DNA of 64,000 nt from Pseudoroseicyclus tamaricis (GTDB lineage: Bacteria; Pseudomonadota; Alphaproteobacteria; Rhodobacterales; Rhodobacteraceae). Below the pieces are notes generated by a model that worked only from the letters and a program-made list of their open reading frames with translations, searched no databases and was not told the DNA's origin. Positions 1 to 8,976 of this stretch are shown here, piece by piece. The DNA is taken from assembly GCF_012070395.1 (NCBI RefSeq), contig NZ_JAAFYS010000003.1:496001-560000 (forward strand), given 5' to 3'. Numbering within the stretch: the first letter of the stretch is position 1; the number at the start of each line of letters is the position of its first letter. The position numbers were made by a program, and so were the translations under genes.

Positions 1-503
1 GCCTGCGCCCATTCCTGCAGGGCCGTCTTGGCATCGCGCGCATCGCGCGGCGCCGCGGCCACCCGGCCGCCCCAGAGGCGGAGCACCACGTCCCGCGCCG
101 CGCCCAGCCCGGCATCGAGGTAGACGGCGGCGATCACCGCCTCCATCGCGTCGGCGAGAAGCGCCTCCTTGCGGCGCCCGCCGGACATCGACTCGCTGCG
201 CCCCAGCTTGAGCACCTCGCCGAGGCCCGCCTCGCGGGCGACCTCGGCGCAGGCCTCACGGCGCACCAGCGTGTTGAAGCGCGGGGCGATCTGCCCCTCC
301 TTCGCCGTCCGGTCCGCCTCCAGCAGCGCCTCGGCCATCACGAGGCCAAGCACCCGGTCGCCGAGGAATTCCAGCCGCTGGTTATCCTCCTTGCCGGCGC
401 CGGTGGCGGAGCCGTGGGTGAGCGCGCGGCGCAGCAGCGCCGGATCGGCGAACTCATGCCCCAGCGACCGCGCGAAGGCCGCCAGTTCTGCCGAAAGGCT
501 CAC
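1..503 (-). CDS. rnc: Ribonuclease III (C-terminal part outside window)
   Basis: Endoribonuclease that cuts double-stranded RNA in rRNA and mRNA processing. Read from GTG at 503, the protein carries the RNase III signature [14 protein letters not shown] near residue 41 and the second acidic motif [15 protein letters not shown]. These give the metal-binding Glu/Asp residues of the catalytic domain. About 167 residues are visible; the double-stranded-RNA-binding domain should lie beyond base 1. The GTG overlaps the lepB stop as GTGA, so translation is probably coupled to lepB. The truncation is caused by the window edge and is not decay. Confidence 0.95.
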   Translation of the reverse strand, partial: MSLSAELAAFARSLGHEFADPALLRRALTHGSATGAGKEDNQRLEFLGDRVLGLVMAEALLEADRTAKEGQIAPRFNTLVRREACAEVAREAGLGEVLKLGRSESMSGGRRKEALLADAMEAVIAAVYLDAGLGAARDVVLRLWGGRVAAAPRDARDAKTALQEWAQ

Positions 504-1336
504 TCCAACTTCTCGAAGAAGCGGTCCCCCCGCCACGTCCAGAAGGCGAGGATCGAGCGGCCGGCGGAGGAGAACATCACCCGGTCAGCGCGGCCGACGA
601 TGTCGGCCAGCGGCACGAAGCCCACCCCCCGCGCCGTCTGCGGCACGCGGCTGTCAGTGGAGTTGTCGCGGTTGTCACCCATGAAGAAGTAGTGGCCCTC
701 GGGCACCGTGTAGACGCCGGTGTTGTCGAGGCCCTGCTCGCCGATATCGAGGATGTCGTGGCGCACCCCGTTGGGCAGCGTCTCGGTGTAGCGGGTCTTC
801 AGGCATTCGCCGCCGAGTCCCACGGGGCCGTTGGAACAGCGCGGCATGCTCCCCTGCGGGCCCTGCGGCTCGAACGTTTCGGAAAAGACGCCGGCGGCCT
901 CGATCTGCACCGGCTCGCCGTTGATCTGCAGCACGCCGTCCGTCACCTGAATCCGGTCGCCCGGCAGGCCGATCAGCCGCTTGATGAAGTCACGCCCGTC
1001 GACGGGATGGCGGAAGACGACGATGTCGCCCCGCTCCGGCTCGCTCCCCAAGAGGCGGTCGTTGTCGCCCTGCATCCAGCCGCAGAAGTCATCGGCCCCG
1101 ATGTCGATGCCCAGCGCGGGCACGCGGATCGAGGGGCAGGAGGCGTAGGAATAGCCGTAGGCCATCTTGTTGACGAAAAGGAAGTCGCCGATCAGCAACG
1201 TGTCCTTCATCGAGGAGGAGGGGATCCAGAAGGGCTGGAAGAACAGCGTCCGGAAGATGCCGGCGATGAGCAGGGCATAGACGATGGTCTTGATGGTCTC
1301 CCACGTCCCGGCCAGGACGCCCGTCTTTTCGCTCAT
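500..1336 (-). CDS. lepB: Signal peptidase I
   Basis: Inner-membrane serine/lysine protease that removes signal peptides from exported preproteins. The 278-residue protein has one N-terminal membrane segment (about residues 17-36). Next come the SSSM box with catalytic Ser42, the general-base Lys119 in [11 protein letters not shown], and the [11 protein letters not shown] box near the C-terminus. Length is normal for an alphaproteobacterial single-anchor enzyme. It lies between acpS and rnc, and its stop overlaps the rnc start. Confidence 0.97.
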   Translation of the reverse strand: MSEKTGVLAGTWETIKTIVYALLIAGIFRTLFFQPFWIPSSSMKDTLLIGDFLFVNKMAYGYSYASCPSIRVPALGIDIGADDFCGWMQGDNDRLLGSEPERGDIVVFRHPVDGRDFIKRLIGLPGDRIQVTDGVLQINGEPVQIEAAGVFSETFEPQGPQGSMPRCSNGPVGLGGECLKTRYTETLPNGVRHDILDIGEQGLDNTGVYTVPEGHYFFMGDNRDNSTDSRVPQTARGVGFVPLADIVGRADRVMFSSAGRSILAFWTWRGDRFFEKLE

Positions 1337-1482
1337 TGCGGTCTCGCATCAGGATGGATCGGCCCCGGCTTCATGGAGAGGGCGCGCGGACAAGTCAACC
1401 GAAGCCCCCTCACGCCCGCGGCAGCTCCGGCGGGGCCTGGAGGGGCGGCGCTGGCGGGTGCCGTGGCGGGAGTTCCGCTGGC

Positions 1483-1893
1483 TCAGCCGGAGGCGTCCGG
1501 CCGCGCCTCGATCATCACCATCGCATGGGCCCAGGGGTGGTCGTCCGTCAGCGTCACGTGGATGACGGCGCGGTGCCCCGGCGGCGTCAGCGCCTCCAGC
1601 CGCGCCTTGGCCCAGCCGGTCACATGCATCACCGGCTGGCCGCTGGAGAGGTTGGTCACAGACATGTCCTTCCACGCGATGCCCATGCGCAGCCCCGTCC
1701 CCAGCGCCTTGGAGCAGGCCTCCTTCGCCGCCCAGCGCTTGGCGTAGGTCGCGGCGGTGGCATAGGGCCGCCGCTCGGCGCGCGCCCGCTCCCGCTCGGT
1801 GAAGACGCGGGAGAGGAAGCGCTCGCCGAAGCGGGCGATCGTGCCCTCGATCCGCTCGATATTGGCAAGGTCCGTGCCGATGCCCAGGATCAT
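1483..1893 (-). CDS. acpS: Holo-[acyl-carrier-protein] synthase
   Basis: Transfers the 4'-phosphopantetheine arm of CoA to apo-ACP, activating fatty acid synthesis. The start at 1893 gives [16 protein letters not shown], the usual N-terminus with the metal-binding Asp. The second signature [16 protein letters not shown] supplies the catalytic Glu/Lys. The product is 136 residues, close to the family norm. The frame stays open upstream, but that extension has no family similarity, so the internal ATG was chosen. About 150 bp separate it from lepB. Confidence 0.96.
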   Translation of the reverse strand: MILGIGTDLANIERIEGTIARFGERFLSRVFTERERARAERRPYATAATYAKRWAAKEACSKALGTGLRMGIAWKDMSVTNLSSGQPVMHVTGWAKARLEALTPPGHRAVIHVTLTDDHPWAHAMVMIEARPDASG

Positions 1894-1957
1894 GGCGCCC
1901 CCCTTTGGTCTCGTCGCGCCACCCTCGCCCATCCGGGCGGCGGGGGCCAGCCACCGG

Positions 1958-2257
1958 TCAGCTCTCCAGATCGGCGACGAAGATCCCCTCCGCCCCGCCG
2001 CAGAGCGCCACGAGCCGGGCGCCGAGGGCCTGATGGCCGGGATCGGCGGCATAGCGGGCCAGCGCGGCGCGATCCGCGAAGGTGACGACGAAGCCGTAGG
2101 AATAGCCCGGCGACTTGCCCTCCATGTCGAGGTTCGGGCCGTGGTCGAAACCGGTGAGCCCCTCCAGCGACAGGCCCGCCAGCCCCGCCATCACCTCCCC
2201 CAGTTCGCCGGCGTCATGACCCGGCTGCAGACGGAGGAGCACCACGTGGCGGATCAT
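1958..2257 (-). CDS. Dabb-family (stress-responsive alpha/beta barrel) protein
   Basis: A 99-residue protein that starts [13 protein letters not shown] and later has [24 protein letters not shown]. These are hallmarks of the dimeric alpha/beta-barrel Dabb fold. Family members bind or modify small hydrophobic molecules or respond to stress, but no substrate can be read from this sequence. Its ATG overlaps the stop of the upstream secreted-protein gene (ATGA), so the two are probably co-translated. The pair sits between pdxJ and acpS. Confidence 0.8.
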   Translation of the reverse strand: MIRHVVLLRLQPGHDAGELGEVMAGLAGLSLEGLTGFDHGPNLDMEGKSPGYSYGFVVTFADRAALARYAADPGHQALGARLVALCGGAEGIFVADLES

Positions 2258-2715
2258 GCCGGCTCCTCCGTCACGGTGATCTGCCCGGTCGCCTGATTGA
2301 GGGTCACCGTGACGCGCACGGGCGGGAAGGCGCTCTCGTCCGGCAGCGGGGTGGCGCCCTCGATGGTGAAGGTCAGCCCCGTGGCCGGGTCATAGACCGC
2401 CTCCAGCGTTTCGAAATCGAGCGACCACCAGCCGAGCGCCCCCTCCCGCGTGATCAGCAGGCACTGGCGCAGGCCCAGCTCGTCGCGGGGCGGCGTGATG
2501 AGGGCGAGGTGAAAGGGCCCGCCCGCCGGCTCGACGAAATCGATGAGCGCGACGCGCACCTCGCCCTCGGCGAAGGTGGCGCTCGTCTCCGCCCAAGGTT
2601 CGACGAGGTCATCGATGCCGACCCGCCCGCCACAGGGCTCCGCCCCCAGCGCATGGGCGCCGGCGGGGGCGGCGAGGAGGGCCAGGGCTACAAGGCCGGC
2701 GGCGGGGGTGGGCAT
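2254..2715 (-). CDS. Small secreted hypothetical protein
   Basis: With the start at 2715 the product is 153 residues. It begins with a clear signal peptide (MPTPAAGLVALALLAAPAGA, cleavage near AHA) and contains two cysteines (AEPCGG, RQCLLI) that could pair in the periplasm. I do not recognise the family. The mature part is acidic and appears rich in beta strands. A longer frame runs upstream to 2964, but its extra 83 residues are low-complexity Pro/Ala/Gly and overlap a better small-ORF candidate. It is coupled to the Dabb gene by an ATGA overlap. Confidence 0.65.
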   Translation of the reverse strand: MPTPAAGLVALALLAAPAGAHALGAEPCGGRVGIDDLVEPWAETSATFAEGEVRVALIDFVEPAGGPFHLALITPPRDELGLRQCLLITREGALGWWSLDFETLEAVYDPATGLTFTIEGATPLPDESAFPPVRVTVTLNQATGQITVTEEPA

Positions 2716-2750
2716 GTGGTGCACTCCGGAAGGACTGTTCGCGGCCGAGG

Positions 2751-2924
2751 CTAGCGGCTCCGCTCCCCCGCCGGAAGCGGACAGCTTCGCACACCCCGCC
2801 GCGGCAGCGGCAGGTCGGCAAGCTCCCGCCGGCTCATGGCGCGGAACATCGGGTGGTCGAGCGGGCCCGGCGGCTCCGGCGGGGCCGGCGGCGGGAAGAG
2901 GCGGCGGAGAAATCGGCGTGTCAT
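2751..2924 (-). CDS. Possible 57-residue Arg/Pro-rich small protein
   Basis: An ORF from ATG 2924 to TAG 2751 encodes a basic, proline-rich peptide beginning MTRRFLRRLFPPPAPPEPPG. It has an ELADLPLPRRG motif in the middle. An AGGAG ribosome-binding site lies 9 bases before the ATG. It is divergent from the LysR gene, with about 95 bp between the starts, a common place for a regulator's target. No function is assigned. The supporting evidence is the ribosome-binding site, the position and the motif; codon bias alone would not be convincing in DNA this GC-rich. Confidence 0.45.
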   Translation of the reverse strand: MTRRFLRRLFPPPAPPEPPGPLDHPMFRAMSRRELADLPLPRRGVRSCPLPAGERSR

Positions 2925-3019
2925 GGAGAGGGACTCCTGTCTGGAACATGCCCTCTTCTCTCATGGCCCGCCCCCACCGGTCATTGCCGCATCGGTGGAG
3001 AGGGGTATAGCCTGGCTAC

Positions 3020-3928
3020 ATGAACCCGCTGAACCGCCTGCCCCTCCAATCGCTCCGCGCCGTCGAGGCGGTGGCCCGCCTGGGCAGCCTCGCCGCGGCG
3101 GCGGCAGACCTTGGCGTCACACCTGGCGCCATCAGCCAGCAGGTGATCCGGGCGGAAAAGATCCTCGGGCTGACGCTCTTCGAGCGTCGCCCCTCCGGCA
3201 TGGTTCCAACTGCCCGCGGCGCGCCCGTCACGGCCCAGCTGCAGCGCGGCTTCGCCGAGCTCTCCGCCGCCGTCGCCCGCGCGGCCCGGACCGACGACGC
3301 GCTCACCGTCTCCGTCGCCCCGGTCTTCGCAGCCCGCTGGCTGATCTGGCGGCTCCCCCGCTTCCGCGCCCGCCACCCGGACACCCGTATCCGCCTCGAT
3401 GCCAGCCTCGGCCTCATCGATCCGACCAGCGGCGAGGCCGACATCTGCATCCGCAACGGCCCCGGCGGGTATAGCGGCGTGACGGTCGAGAAGCTCTGGC
3501 CGCAGGTCATCTTCCCCGTCTGCGCGCCGGGCCTCGCCACGCGCCTGACCACCCATGCCGACCTCGCCCGCGTGCCCGTCATCCGCGAGACGGGCCCCAA
3601 TTTCGGCTGGCAGCACTGGCTCGGCCCCGAGGGGCACCCGGACGTCACGCCCGGCGACGGCCCCCTCTTCAGCGACTCGATGCTCTGCCTCGATGCGGCG
3701 ATCTCCGGCGAAGGCGTCTTCCTCTCCTTCGAGACGCTCGCCGCCGACGCCATCGCCATGGGGCGCCTCGTCGCCCCCTTCCCCGGCCGCCACGCGACGC
3801 AGAACCACTACTGGCTCGTCACCGCCGCCGACGCCCGCCCGACCCGGCCGATGCGTGCCTTCACCACATGGCTGAAGGAGGAGGTGGCCGCCGCCGGCCT
3901 CGGCCGCACCTCGCCCCTCCGCCCCTGA
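3020..3928 (+). CDS. LysR-family transcriptional regulator (GcvA-like)
   Basis: A 302-residue DNA-binding regulator. The N-terminal winged helix-turn-helix (LQSLRAVEAVARLGSLAAAA followed by VTPGAISQQVIRAEKILG) is typical of the GcvA branch. The remainder is a periplasmic-binding-protein-like effector domain. The effector is not evident. It is transcribed away from the small gene at 2751-2924, the most obvious candidate target besides itself. It interrupts the otherwise minus-strand pdxJ-acpS order. A GC-rich hairpin element follows the stop. Confidence 0.9.
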   Translation: MNPLNRLPLQSLRAVEAVARLGSLAAAAADLGVTPGAISQQVIRAEKILGLTLFERRPSGMVPTARGAPVTAQLQRGFAELSAAVARAARTDDALTVSVAPVFAARWLIWRLPRFRARHPDTRIRLDASLGLIDPTSGEADICIRNGPGGYSGVTVEKLWPQVIFPVCAPGLATRLTTHADLARVPVIRETGPNFGWQHWLGPEGHPDVTPGDGPLFSDSMLCLDAAISGEGVFLSFETLAADAIAMGRLVAPFPGRHATQNHYWLVTAADARPTRPMRAFTTWLKEEVAAAGLGRTSPLRP

Positions 3929-3938
3929 TCGCCCTTTT

Positions 3939-3976
3939 GCAAATACTCCGGGGGTGTGGGGGCCGCGCCCCCACCC
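3939..3976. repeat. Short GC-hairpin intergenic element, copy 1
   Basis: The core AAATACTCCGGGGGTGTGGG is followed by a hairpin, GTGGGGGC / GCCCCCAC, with loop CGC. It lies just after the LysR stop and between convergent genes, so it may terminate transcription, although it lacks a clear T tract. The same core recurs at least eight more times in this window. Confidence 0.6.
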
Positions 3977-4018
3977 TTACCTAAAGCTGTGCGCCGCAGG
4001 CGCTCCGCTGAATAGCCG

Positions 4019-4759
4019 TCACGCCCGGGCCTCGTCCATCAGCCGCCGCATCTCCTCGATCGCCGGGCCAAGCCCGCGGAAGAGCGCCTCGCCGATCAGG
4101 AAATGGCCGATGTTCAGCTCCGCCACCTCGGGGATGGCGGCGACGGGGGCCACCGTCTCGTAGGTCAGCCCGTGCCCGGCATGGACCTCCAGATCCAGCG
4201 ACTCGGCGAGCGCCGCCATCTCGCGCAGGCGTGCCAGTTCGTCGTCGCGCTCGGCGAGACGTCCCTCGTGGTGCAGGTCGCAATAGGCGCCGGTGTGCAG
4301 CTCCACCACCGCCGCGCCGATGCGGGCGGCCGCCTCCACTTGCCGCGCGTCGGCGCCGATGAAGAGCGAGACGCGGGCGCCGGCATCGGCGAGGGGGGCG
4401 ATGAAATGCGCCAGCCGGTTCTCCTCGCGCGCCACGTCGAGGCCGCCCTCCGTCGTCCGCTCCTCGCGCTTCTCGGGCACGAGGCACACGGCGTGCGGCC
4501 GGTGGCGCAGCGCGATGGCCTGCATCTCCTGCGTCGCCGCCATTTCGAGGTTGAGCGGCGCCGTCAACGCCTCCATCAGCGCGTCGATATCGGCGTCGGA
4601 GATATGGCGCCGGTCCTCGCGCAGGTGGGCGGTGATGCCGTCGGCCCCCGCCTCTTCCGCCAGCTTCGCGGCGCGCACAGGGTCGGGATAGGCCGAGCCC
4701 CTCGCATTCCGCACCGTCGCCACATGGTCGATATTCACGCCGAGCCGCAGCTTCGTCAT
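4019..4759 (-). CDS. pdxJ: Pyridoxine 5'-phosphate synthase
   Basis: Condenses 1-deoxyxylulose 5-phosphate with 3-amino-2-oxopropyl phosphate in the last step of DXP-dependent vitamin B6 synthesis. The 246-residue protein begins [20 protein letters not shown]. It has the active-site stretches [32 protein letters not shown] and HAGHGLTY expected of the TIM-barrel family. The internal ATG at 4759 was chosen because it matches the conserved N-terminus; it overlaps the stop of the DUF2062 gene (ATGA), implying coupling. Confidence 0.97.
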   Translation of the reverse strand: MTKLRLGVNIDHVATVRNARGSAYPDPVRAAKLAEEAGADGITAHLREDRRHISDADIDALMEALTAPLNLEMAATQEMQAIALRHRPHAVCLVPEKREERTTEGGLDVAREENRLAHFIAPLADAGARVSLFIGADARQVEAAARIGAAVVELHTGAYCDLHHEGRLAERDDELARLREMAALAESLDLEVHAGHGLTYETVAPVAAIPEVAELNIGHFLIGEALFRGLGPAIEEMRRLMDEARA

Positions 4760-5388
4760 CGCACCCCCTTCGCCTTGCCGAGCTGGCCCAGGCGCTCCTT
4801 CAGGATCTTCTTGCGCCGGTTCTGGTAGGCGCGGATCACCGGCAGGCAAAGCATATAGACCACCGCGGATGCAATGAGCCCCGGAATGATCCCGCCGATC
4901 AGGTAGGGCAGGAAGACGTCGTGCCAGAAGAGCGCGAGGCGGCTCCAGTCGGCCTGCTCCGGCGTGAAGAGCGTGCCGATGTTGTGCAAAAGGTCCCGCC
5001 CGGCGCCGGTGAACTTGCCGAAGAGGCTCTCGTGCACCTGCGGCCTCAGGCGCGAGCCGAGGAGGAAGTGCCCCGACTGCAGCGAGATGATGGCAATGGG
5101 GAGATAGGTCAGGGGGTTGCCGAAGAAGGTGCCGAGCAGCGCCGCGATGACGTTGCCACGCATCGCGAGGGCCAGCCCGGCAGCGATGAGGAAATGGACC
5201 CCGAAGAACGGCGTCCAGGAGGCGAGGACACCGGCGAAGATCCCGCGGGAGATCTTCTCGGGCGTGTCCGGCAGCCGGCGCAGCCGCAGCGCGACATACT
5301 CGAACGCCCGCCGCCAGCCGCCGCGCGGCCAGAGCGTTTCGGTCAGCGCCCTGTACCAGGGGCGTCTGTCGCGGCGCTTGAAGACCAT
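4756..5388 (-). CDS. DUF2062 integral membrane protein
   Basis: A 210-residue protein with the DUF2062 pattern: a basic N-terminus, then [20 protein letters not shown] followed by hydrophobic segments including [21 protein letters not shown] last membrane helix precedes a Lys/Arg-rich tail. The function of the family is not established. It sits between rel and pdxJ and overlaps pdxJ by four bases. That arrangement is familiar in this bacterial group and suggests co-expression. Confidence 0.85.
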   Translation of the reverse strand: MVFKRRDRRPWYRALTETLWPRGGWRRAFEYVALRLRRLPDTPEKISRGIFAGVLASWTPFFGVHFLIAAGLALAMRGNVIAALLGTFFGNPLTYLPIAIISLQSGHFLLGSRLRPQVHESLFGKFTGAGRDLLHNIGTLFTPEQADWSRLALFWHDVFLPYLIGGIIPGLIASAVVYMLCLPVIRAYQNRRKKILKERLGQLGKAKGVR

Positions 5389-5432
5389 CCGTCCCGTGCC
5401 CTGCCGTTAAGCCACATGCGCCTTAACCGGCG

Positions 5433-7682
5433 CTACCCCTTGAGTGCCTCGCCGGCCCGGGACGGGTCCCGATGGCGGCGCAGCGCCGCCACATCGCTCT
5501 CCGCCTCCAGCGCCGTCATCACGCGGTGCAGATGCTCCGCGTCCCGCAGCTCCACGTCGACGAGCAGGCGGTAGTAATCCGGCTTGCGATCCTTGAACTC
5601 CAGGTTGGAGATATTGGCGGATTGCTCGGCAATCAATGTGCACAGGCGCCCGAGGGTACCGGCATCGTTGACGATGGTGACATCGAGCGTGACATCGTGG
5701 ATCGGCTTGTGCTGCCCCTCCTGCCAGCGCAGGTCGAGCCAGCGGTCGGGCTGCTCCTCGAACTCCACCAAGGACGCGCAGTCGATGGCGTGGACGACGA
5801 CGCCCCGCCCCCGCCACGTGATGCCGACGATCCGCTCGCCGGGCACCGGCTTGCAGCAGGGGGCGCGGGTATGCGGCTGGTCGGGCGCGAGGCCGACAAC
5901 GGCGCGGTGGCCGTCGATCTCGTCGCCCGTCGCCGGGGTGAGATCGGGGTAGATCAGCCGCACGACCTGCCGGGCGGAGAGCTCGTTGGCGCCGACGCGG
6001 GCGAGCAGCTCATCGACGCTGTCGATGGCCAGCGCCTTGGCGGCAGTGCGCAGCGCTTTGTCGGTCGCCTTGCGGCGGTGGTTCTCGAAGGCAACGCGCA
6101 CCAGCTCCTGCCCGAGGCGGATGAAGCGCTCGCGGTCGACCTCCTTCAGCGCCCGGCGGATCGCCGTCTTGGCGCGGCCGGTGACGGCGATGTCGACCCA
6201 GGTGGCCTGCGGCGTCTGCCCCTCGGCGGTGATGATCTCCACCGCCTGACCGTTCTTGAGGCGCGTCCAGAGCGGCACCCGCATGCCGTCGACCTTGGCG
6301 CCGACGCAGGCATGGCCGATGCGGGTGTGGATGGCATAGGCGAAGTCGATGGGCGTGGCATCGCGCGGCAGCTTGATGACCTCGCCCTTCGGCGTGAAGC
6401 AGAACACCTGGTCCTGGTACATCTCCAGCTTCACGGCCTCGAGGAACGCGTCGTGATCCTCCTCGTCGTCGATGCGCGCGGTGAGGGTGGAAATCCAGCG
6501 GACGGGATCGACGGCGAAGGGGTTCTCGGCCCGCACGCCATCGCGGTAAGACCAGTGGGCGGCGACGCCGGCCTCGGCGACCTCGTGCATCTGCCGGGTG
6601 CGGATCTGCACCTCCACCCGCTTGCCGTCGCGGCCCGAGACGGTGGTGTGGATCGAGCGGTAGCCATTGGACTTGGGCTGGCTGATGTAATCCTTGAACC
6701 GCCCGGGCACGGACTTCCACCGCTGGTGGATGGCGCCGAGAGCGCGGTAGCAATCGGCCTCGTTCTCGGTGATGGCGCGGAAGCCGTAGATGTCGGAGAG
6801 GCGGGAGAAGCCCTGATCCTTCTCCTGCATCTTGCGCCAGATCGAGTAGGGCATCTTGGCGCGGCCCGTGACCTCCGCCGGGATGCCCGCCTCCTTCAGC
6901 TCCTTGCGCATGTCGGCGGTGATGCGCTTGATCACGTCGCCGCTCTCGCGCCGCAGCCGGGCGAAGTGGCGGATGATGGAGGTGCGGGCCTTGGGGTTGA
7001 TCACCTTGAAGGCCAGATCCTCCAGCTCCTCGCGCATCCACTGCATGCCCATGCGGCCGGCGAGCGGGGCGAAGATGTCCATCGTCTCCCGCGCCTTCTG
7101 CTGCTGCTTCTCGGGCGACATCGATCCGATGGTGCGCATGTTGTGGAGCCGGTCGGCGAGCTTCACCAGTGTCACCCGCAGGTCGCGGCTGGTGGCCATG
7201 AAGAGCTTGCGGAAGTTCTCGGCCTGCTGGGTATGCGTGGAGGAGAGCTGCAGGTTGGTCAGCTTGGTGACGCCGTCGACCAGCTCGGCCACCTCGCGCC
7301 CGAACCGCTTCTCGATCTCGGCGAAGCTGGCCTTGGTGTCCTCGATCGTGTCGTGGAGGAGCGCGGTGATCAGCGTCGAATCGTCCAGCCGCTGCTCGGC
7401 GAGGATGGAGGCGACGGCGACGGGATGGGTGAAGTAGGGCTCCCCCGAGCGGCGGGTCTGGCCCTCGTGCATCTCCCGCCCGAAGGCGAAGGCGGCGCGC
7501 AGCCGCGCCTCATCCGTCTTGGGGTTGTAGGCGCGAACGGCAGCGAAGAGCGCCTCGCCAGCCGCATCCACGGGGTCGGAGGGCTTGGAGGCGCGTGGGG
7601 ACCGGGCAGGCCGGCGGCGGGCCGGCTCTCTGGCAGAGGGGGCCGGCGCCTTGATTCCGGGACTGCCCCCTTCAGACGCCAT
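5433..7682 (-). CDS. rel: Bifunctional (p)ppGpp synthetase/hydrolase
   Basis: Makes and degrades the stringent-response alarmone. Domain order over 749 residues is as follows. A basic Pro/Arg-rich leader of about 40 residues comes first. The HD hydrolase domain has His86 in FTHPVAVASI and HDTIEDT at 110-116. The synthetase domain has YRSIHTT and VEVQIRTRQMHEVAE. A TGS domain (FTPKGEVIKLPRDATPIDFAY) follows, and a C-terminal ACT domain (VTIVNDAGTLGRLCTLIAE) ends the protein. Both catalytic halves look intact, so the enzyme should be bifunctional like Rsh of other alphaproteobacteria. It follows rpoZ by 18 bp, the classic rpoZ-spoT arrangement. Confidence 0.96.
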   Translation of the reverse strand: MASEGGSPGIKAPAPSAREPARRRPARSPRASKPSDPVDAAGEALFAAVRAYNPKTDEARLRAAFAFGREMHEGQTRRSGEPYFTHPVAVASILAEQRLDDSTLITALLHDTIEDTKASFAEIEKRFGREVAELVDGVTKLTNLQLSSTHTQQAENFRKLFMATSRDLRVTLVKLADRLHNMRTIGSMSPEKQQQKARETMDIFAPLAGRMGMQWMREELEDLAFKVINPKARTSIIRHFARLRRESGDVIKRITADMRKELKEAGIPAEVTGRAKMPYSIWRKMQEKDQGFSRLSDIYGFRAITENEADCYRALGAIHQRWKSVPGRFKDYISQPKSNGYRSIHTTVSGRDGKRVEVQIRTRQMHEVAEAGVAAHWSYRDGVRAENPFAVDPVRWISTLTARIDDEEDHDAFLEAVKLEMYQDQVFCFTPKGEVIKLPRDATPIDFAYAIHTRIGHACVGAKVDGMRVPLWTRLKNGQAVEIITAEGQTPQATWVDIAVTGRAKTAIRRALKEVDRERFIRLGQELVRVAFENHRRKATDKALRTAAKALAIDSVDELLARVGANELSARQVVRLIYPDLTPATGDEIDGHRAVVGLAPDQPHTRAPCCKPVPGERIVGITWRGRGVVVHAIDCASLVEFEEQPDRWLDLRWQEGQHKPIHDVTLDVTIVNDAGTLGRLCTLIAEQSANISNLEFKDRKPDYYRLLVDVELRDAEHLHRVMTALEAESDVAALRRHRDPSRAGEALKG

Positions 7683-7700
7683 GATGTTCCGGCCTTTCGA

Positions 7701-8054
7701 TCAGCGTTGCCGCTGCACTTCCATCAGCTCGCGAAGCAGACGCTCTTCGTTCATGTCGTCACGCGCCGGCTTGTCGACCTCGGCCTCCATCAGGCGGGCC
7801 ATCGAGTCTTCCTCGGGCGTGTCGACCTCGATCTGGGTCTGGTGCGATTCGATCATGCGCTCGCGCAGATCCTCGGCGCCTTGCGTCTCTTCCGCGATCT
7901 CGCGGAGGGCGACGACGGGGTTCTTGTCGTTGTCGCGCGGCACGGTGGGGGGGCCGCCAGCGGTGATCTCGCGGGCGCGGTGCGCGGCGAGCATCACGAG
8001 CTCGAAGCGGTTCGGAACCTTGTCAACGCAGTCTTCGACGGTCACGCGGGCCAT
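7701..8054 (-). CDS. rpoZ: RNA polymerase omega subunit
   Basis: Small subunit that helps assemble the beta-prime subunit of RNA polymerase and links it to (p)ppGpp responses. The start at 8054 gives [30 protein letters not shown], the conserved omega N-terminus. The product is 117 residues, with the usual acidic, variable C-terminal tail. The frame extends upstream but without family similarity. Its promoter should lie in the roughly 190 bp between it and folK. Confidence 0.97.
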   Translation of the reverse strand: MARVTVEDCVDKVPNRFELVMLAAHRAREITAGGPPTVPRDNDKNPVVALREIAEETQGAEDLRERMIESHQTQIEVDTPEEDSMARLMEAEVDKPARDDMNEERLLRELMEVQRQR

Positions 8055-8241
8055 GGATGATCCTTGTTCTCGGGTCGCGGCGCCTTGCCGGGCGGCGCAG
8101 AGGTCGGCGGGGCGGCGGGCTGCCTCGCGGGGGCGCGGAAAGGCCCGCACGGCCGCGACGGCGCCGCACGCGGCCCCGCATCGAAAGCCCGTCCTTACGA
8201 CGGGGGAGGACGAATGGCAAGGGCCGTGGCCCCGCGCGGCG

Positions 8242-8889
8242 TCACCCGTCGGTGCGCGCGCCGCCCCGGGCGGGCTCATCCTGCCAGGGGCTCAGCGCGG
8301 CGACCTCCCCGGGCGGCAGGGCGGCGAGCATCTCCTCGACGCTCCGCCCGGTGACCGGGTGCCGCCAGCCCGGAGCGACCTCGGCCATCGGCACCAGCAC
8401 GAAGGCCCGGTCGGCGAGGCGCGGATGCGGCAGGATCAGCTCCTGCGGCGCCTCCACGCGCTGGCGCTCCAGCGGCAGGCCCTGCCACTGCGCCCATGTC
8501 TCCCGGTCAGGACGGACCTCTCCGCCGCCCGGCCCGGCAGCGATCAGATCGAGATCCAGCGTCCGTGCCGCCCAGCGCGCCTGCCGCTCCCGGCCGTGCG
8601 CGGCCTCTATCTCATGCAGCTGGGCCAGGATTTCCTCCGGCGGCGCCTCCCAGGCGACGGAGAGCACCGCGTTGGCGTAATCGGGGCCCGATCCGGGCGG
8701 GAAGGCGGGGGAGCGATAGATGCGACTCATCCGCACCGGGGCGCCGGCAGCCGCGCCCACGGCCTCCGCCGCGCCTTGCAACGCGACGTCACGAGCCGCC
8801 GCCCCGCCGAGTGACGCCCCGTCGAGGTTGGCCCCGAGGGCAACCAACACCAGATGGCGCCCTGTGACTTGTCGTTGCGCTTGCGGCAT
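8242..8889 (-). CDS. folK: 2-amino-4-hydroxy-6-hydroxymethyldihydropteridine diphosphokinase
   Basis: Transfers pyrophosphate from ATP to the pterin in folate synthesis. Family motifs are [15 protein letters not shown] near the N-terminus, [18 protein letters not shown] in the middle, and the signature [15 protein letters not shown]. The visible Asp pair DLDLI binds the two metal ions. At 215 residues it is longer than the compact enterobacterial enzyme, because of a short N-terminal and a longer C-terminal extension. It diverges from the NYN-domain gene. Confidence 0.94.
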   Translation of the reverse strand: MPQAQRQVTGRHLVLVALGANLDGASLGGAAARDVALQGAAEAVGAAAGAPVRMSRIYRSPAFPPGSGPDYANAVLSVAWEAPPEEILAQLHEIEAAHGRERQARWAARTLDLDLIAAGPGGGEVRPDRETWAQWQGLPLERQRVEAPQELILPHPRLADRAFVLVPMAEVAPGWRHPVTGRSVEEMLAALPPGEVAALSPWQDEPARGGARTDG

Positions 8890-8976
8890 GTCACGATTCC
8901 CCTAAATTAGCGTGTCCCCCCGCCACGCACTCACTCACAACACTCACACGGCGGGCGACGATTGAAAGGACATTTG

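Noticed and set aside
1-503. rnc as a truncated pseudogene
   Set aside because: The frame is open to the window edge and all visible motifs are intact; the missing end is outside the window.
5472-8060. A plus-strand open frame of about 860 codons across rel and rpoZ
   Set aside because: It is antisense to two strongly supported core genes and its translation is low-complexity.
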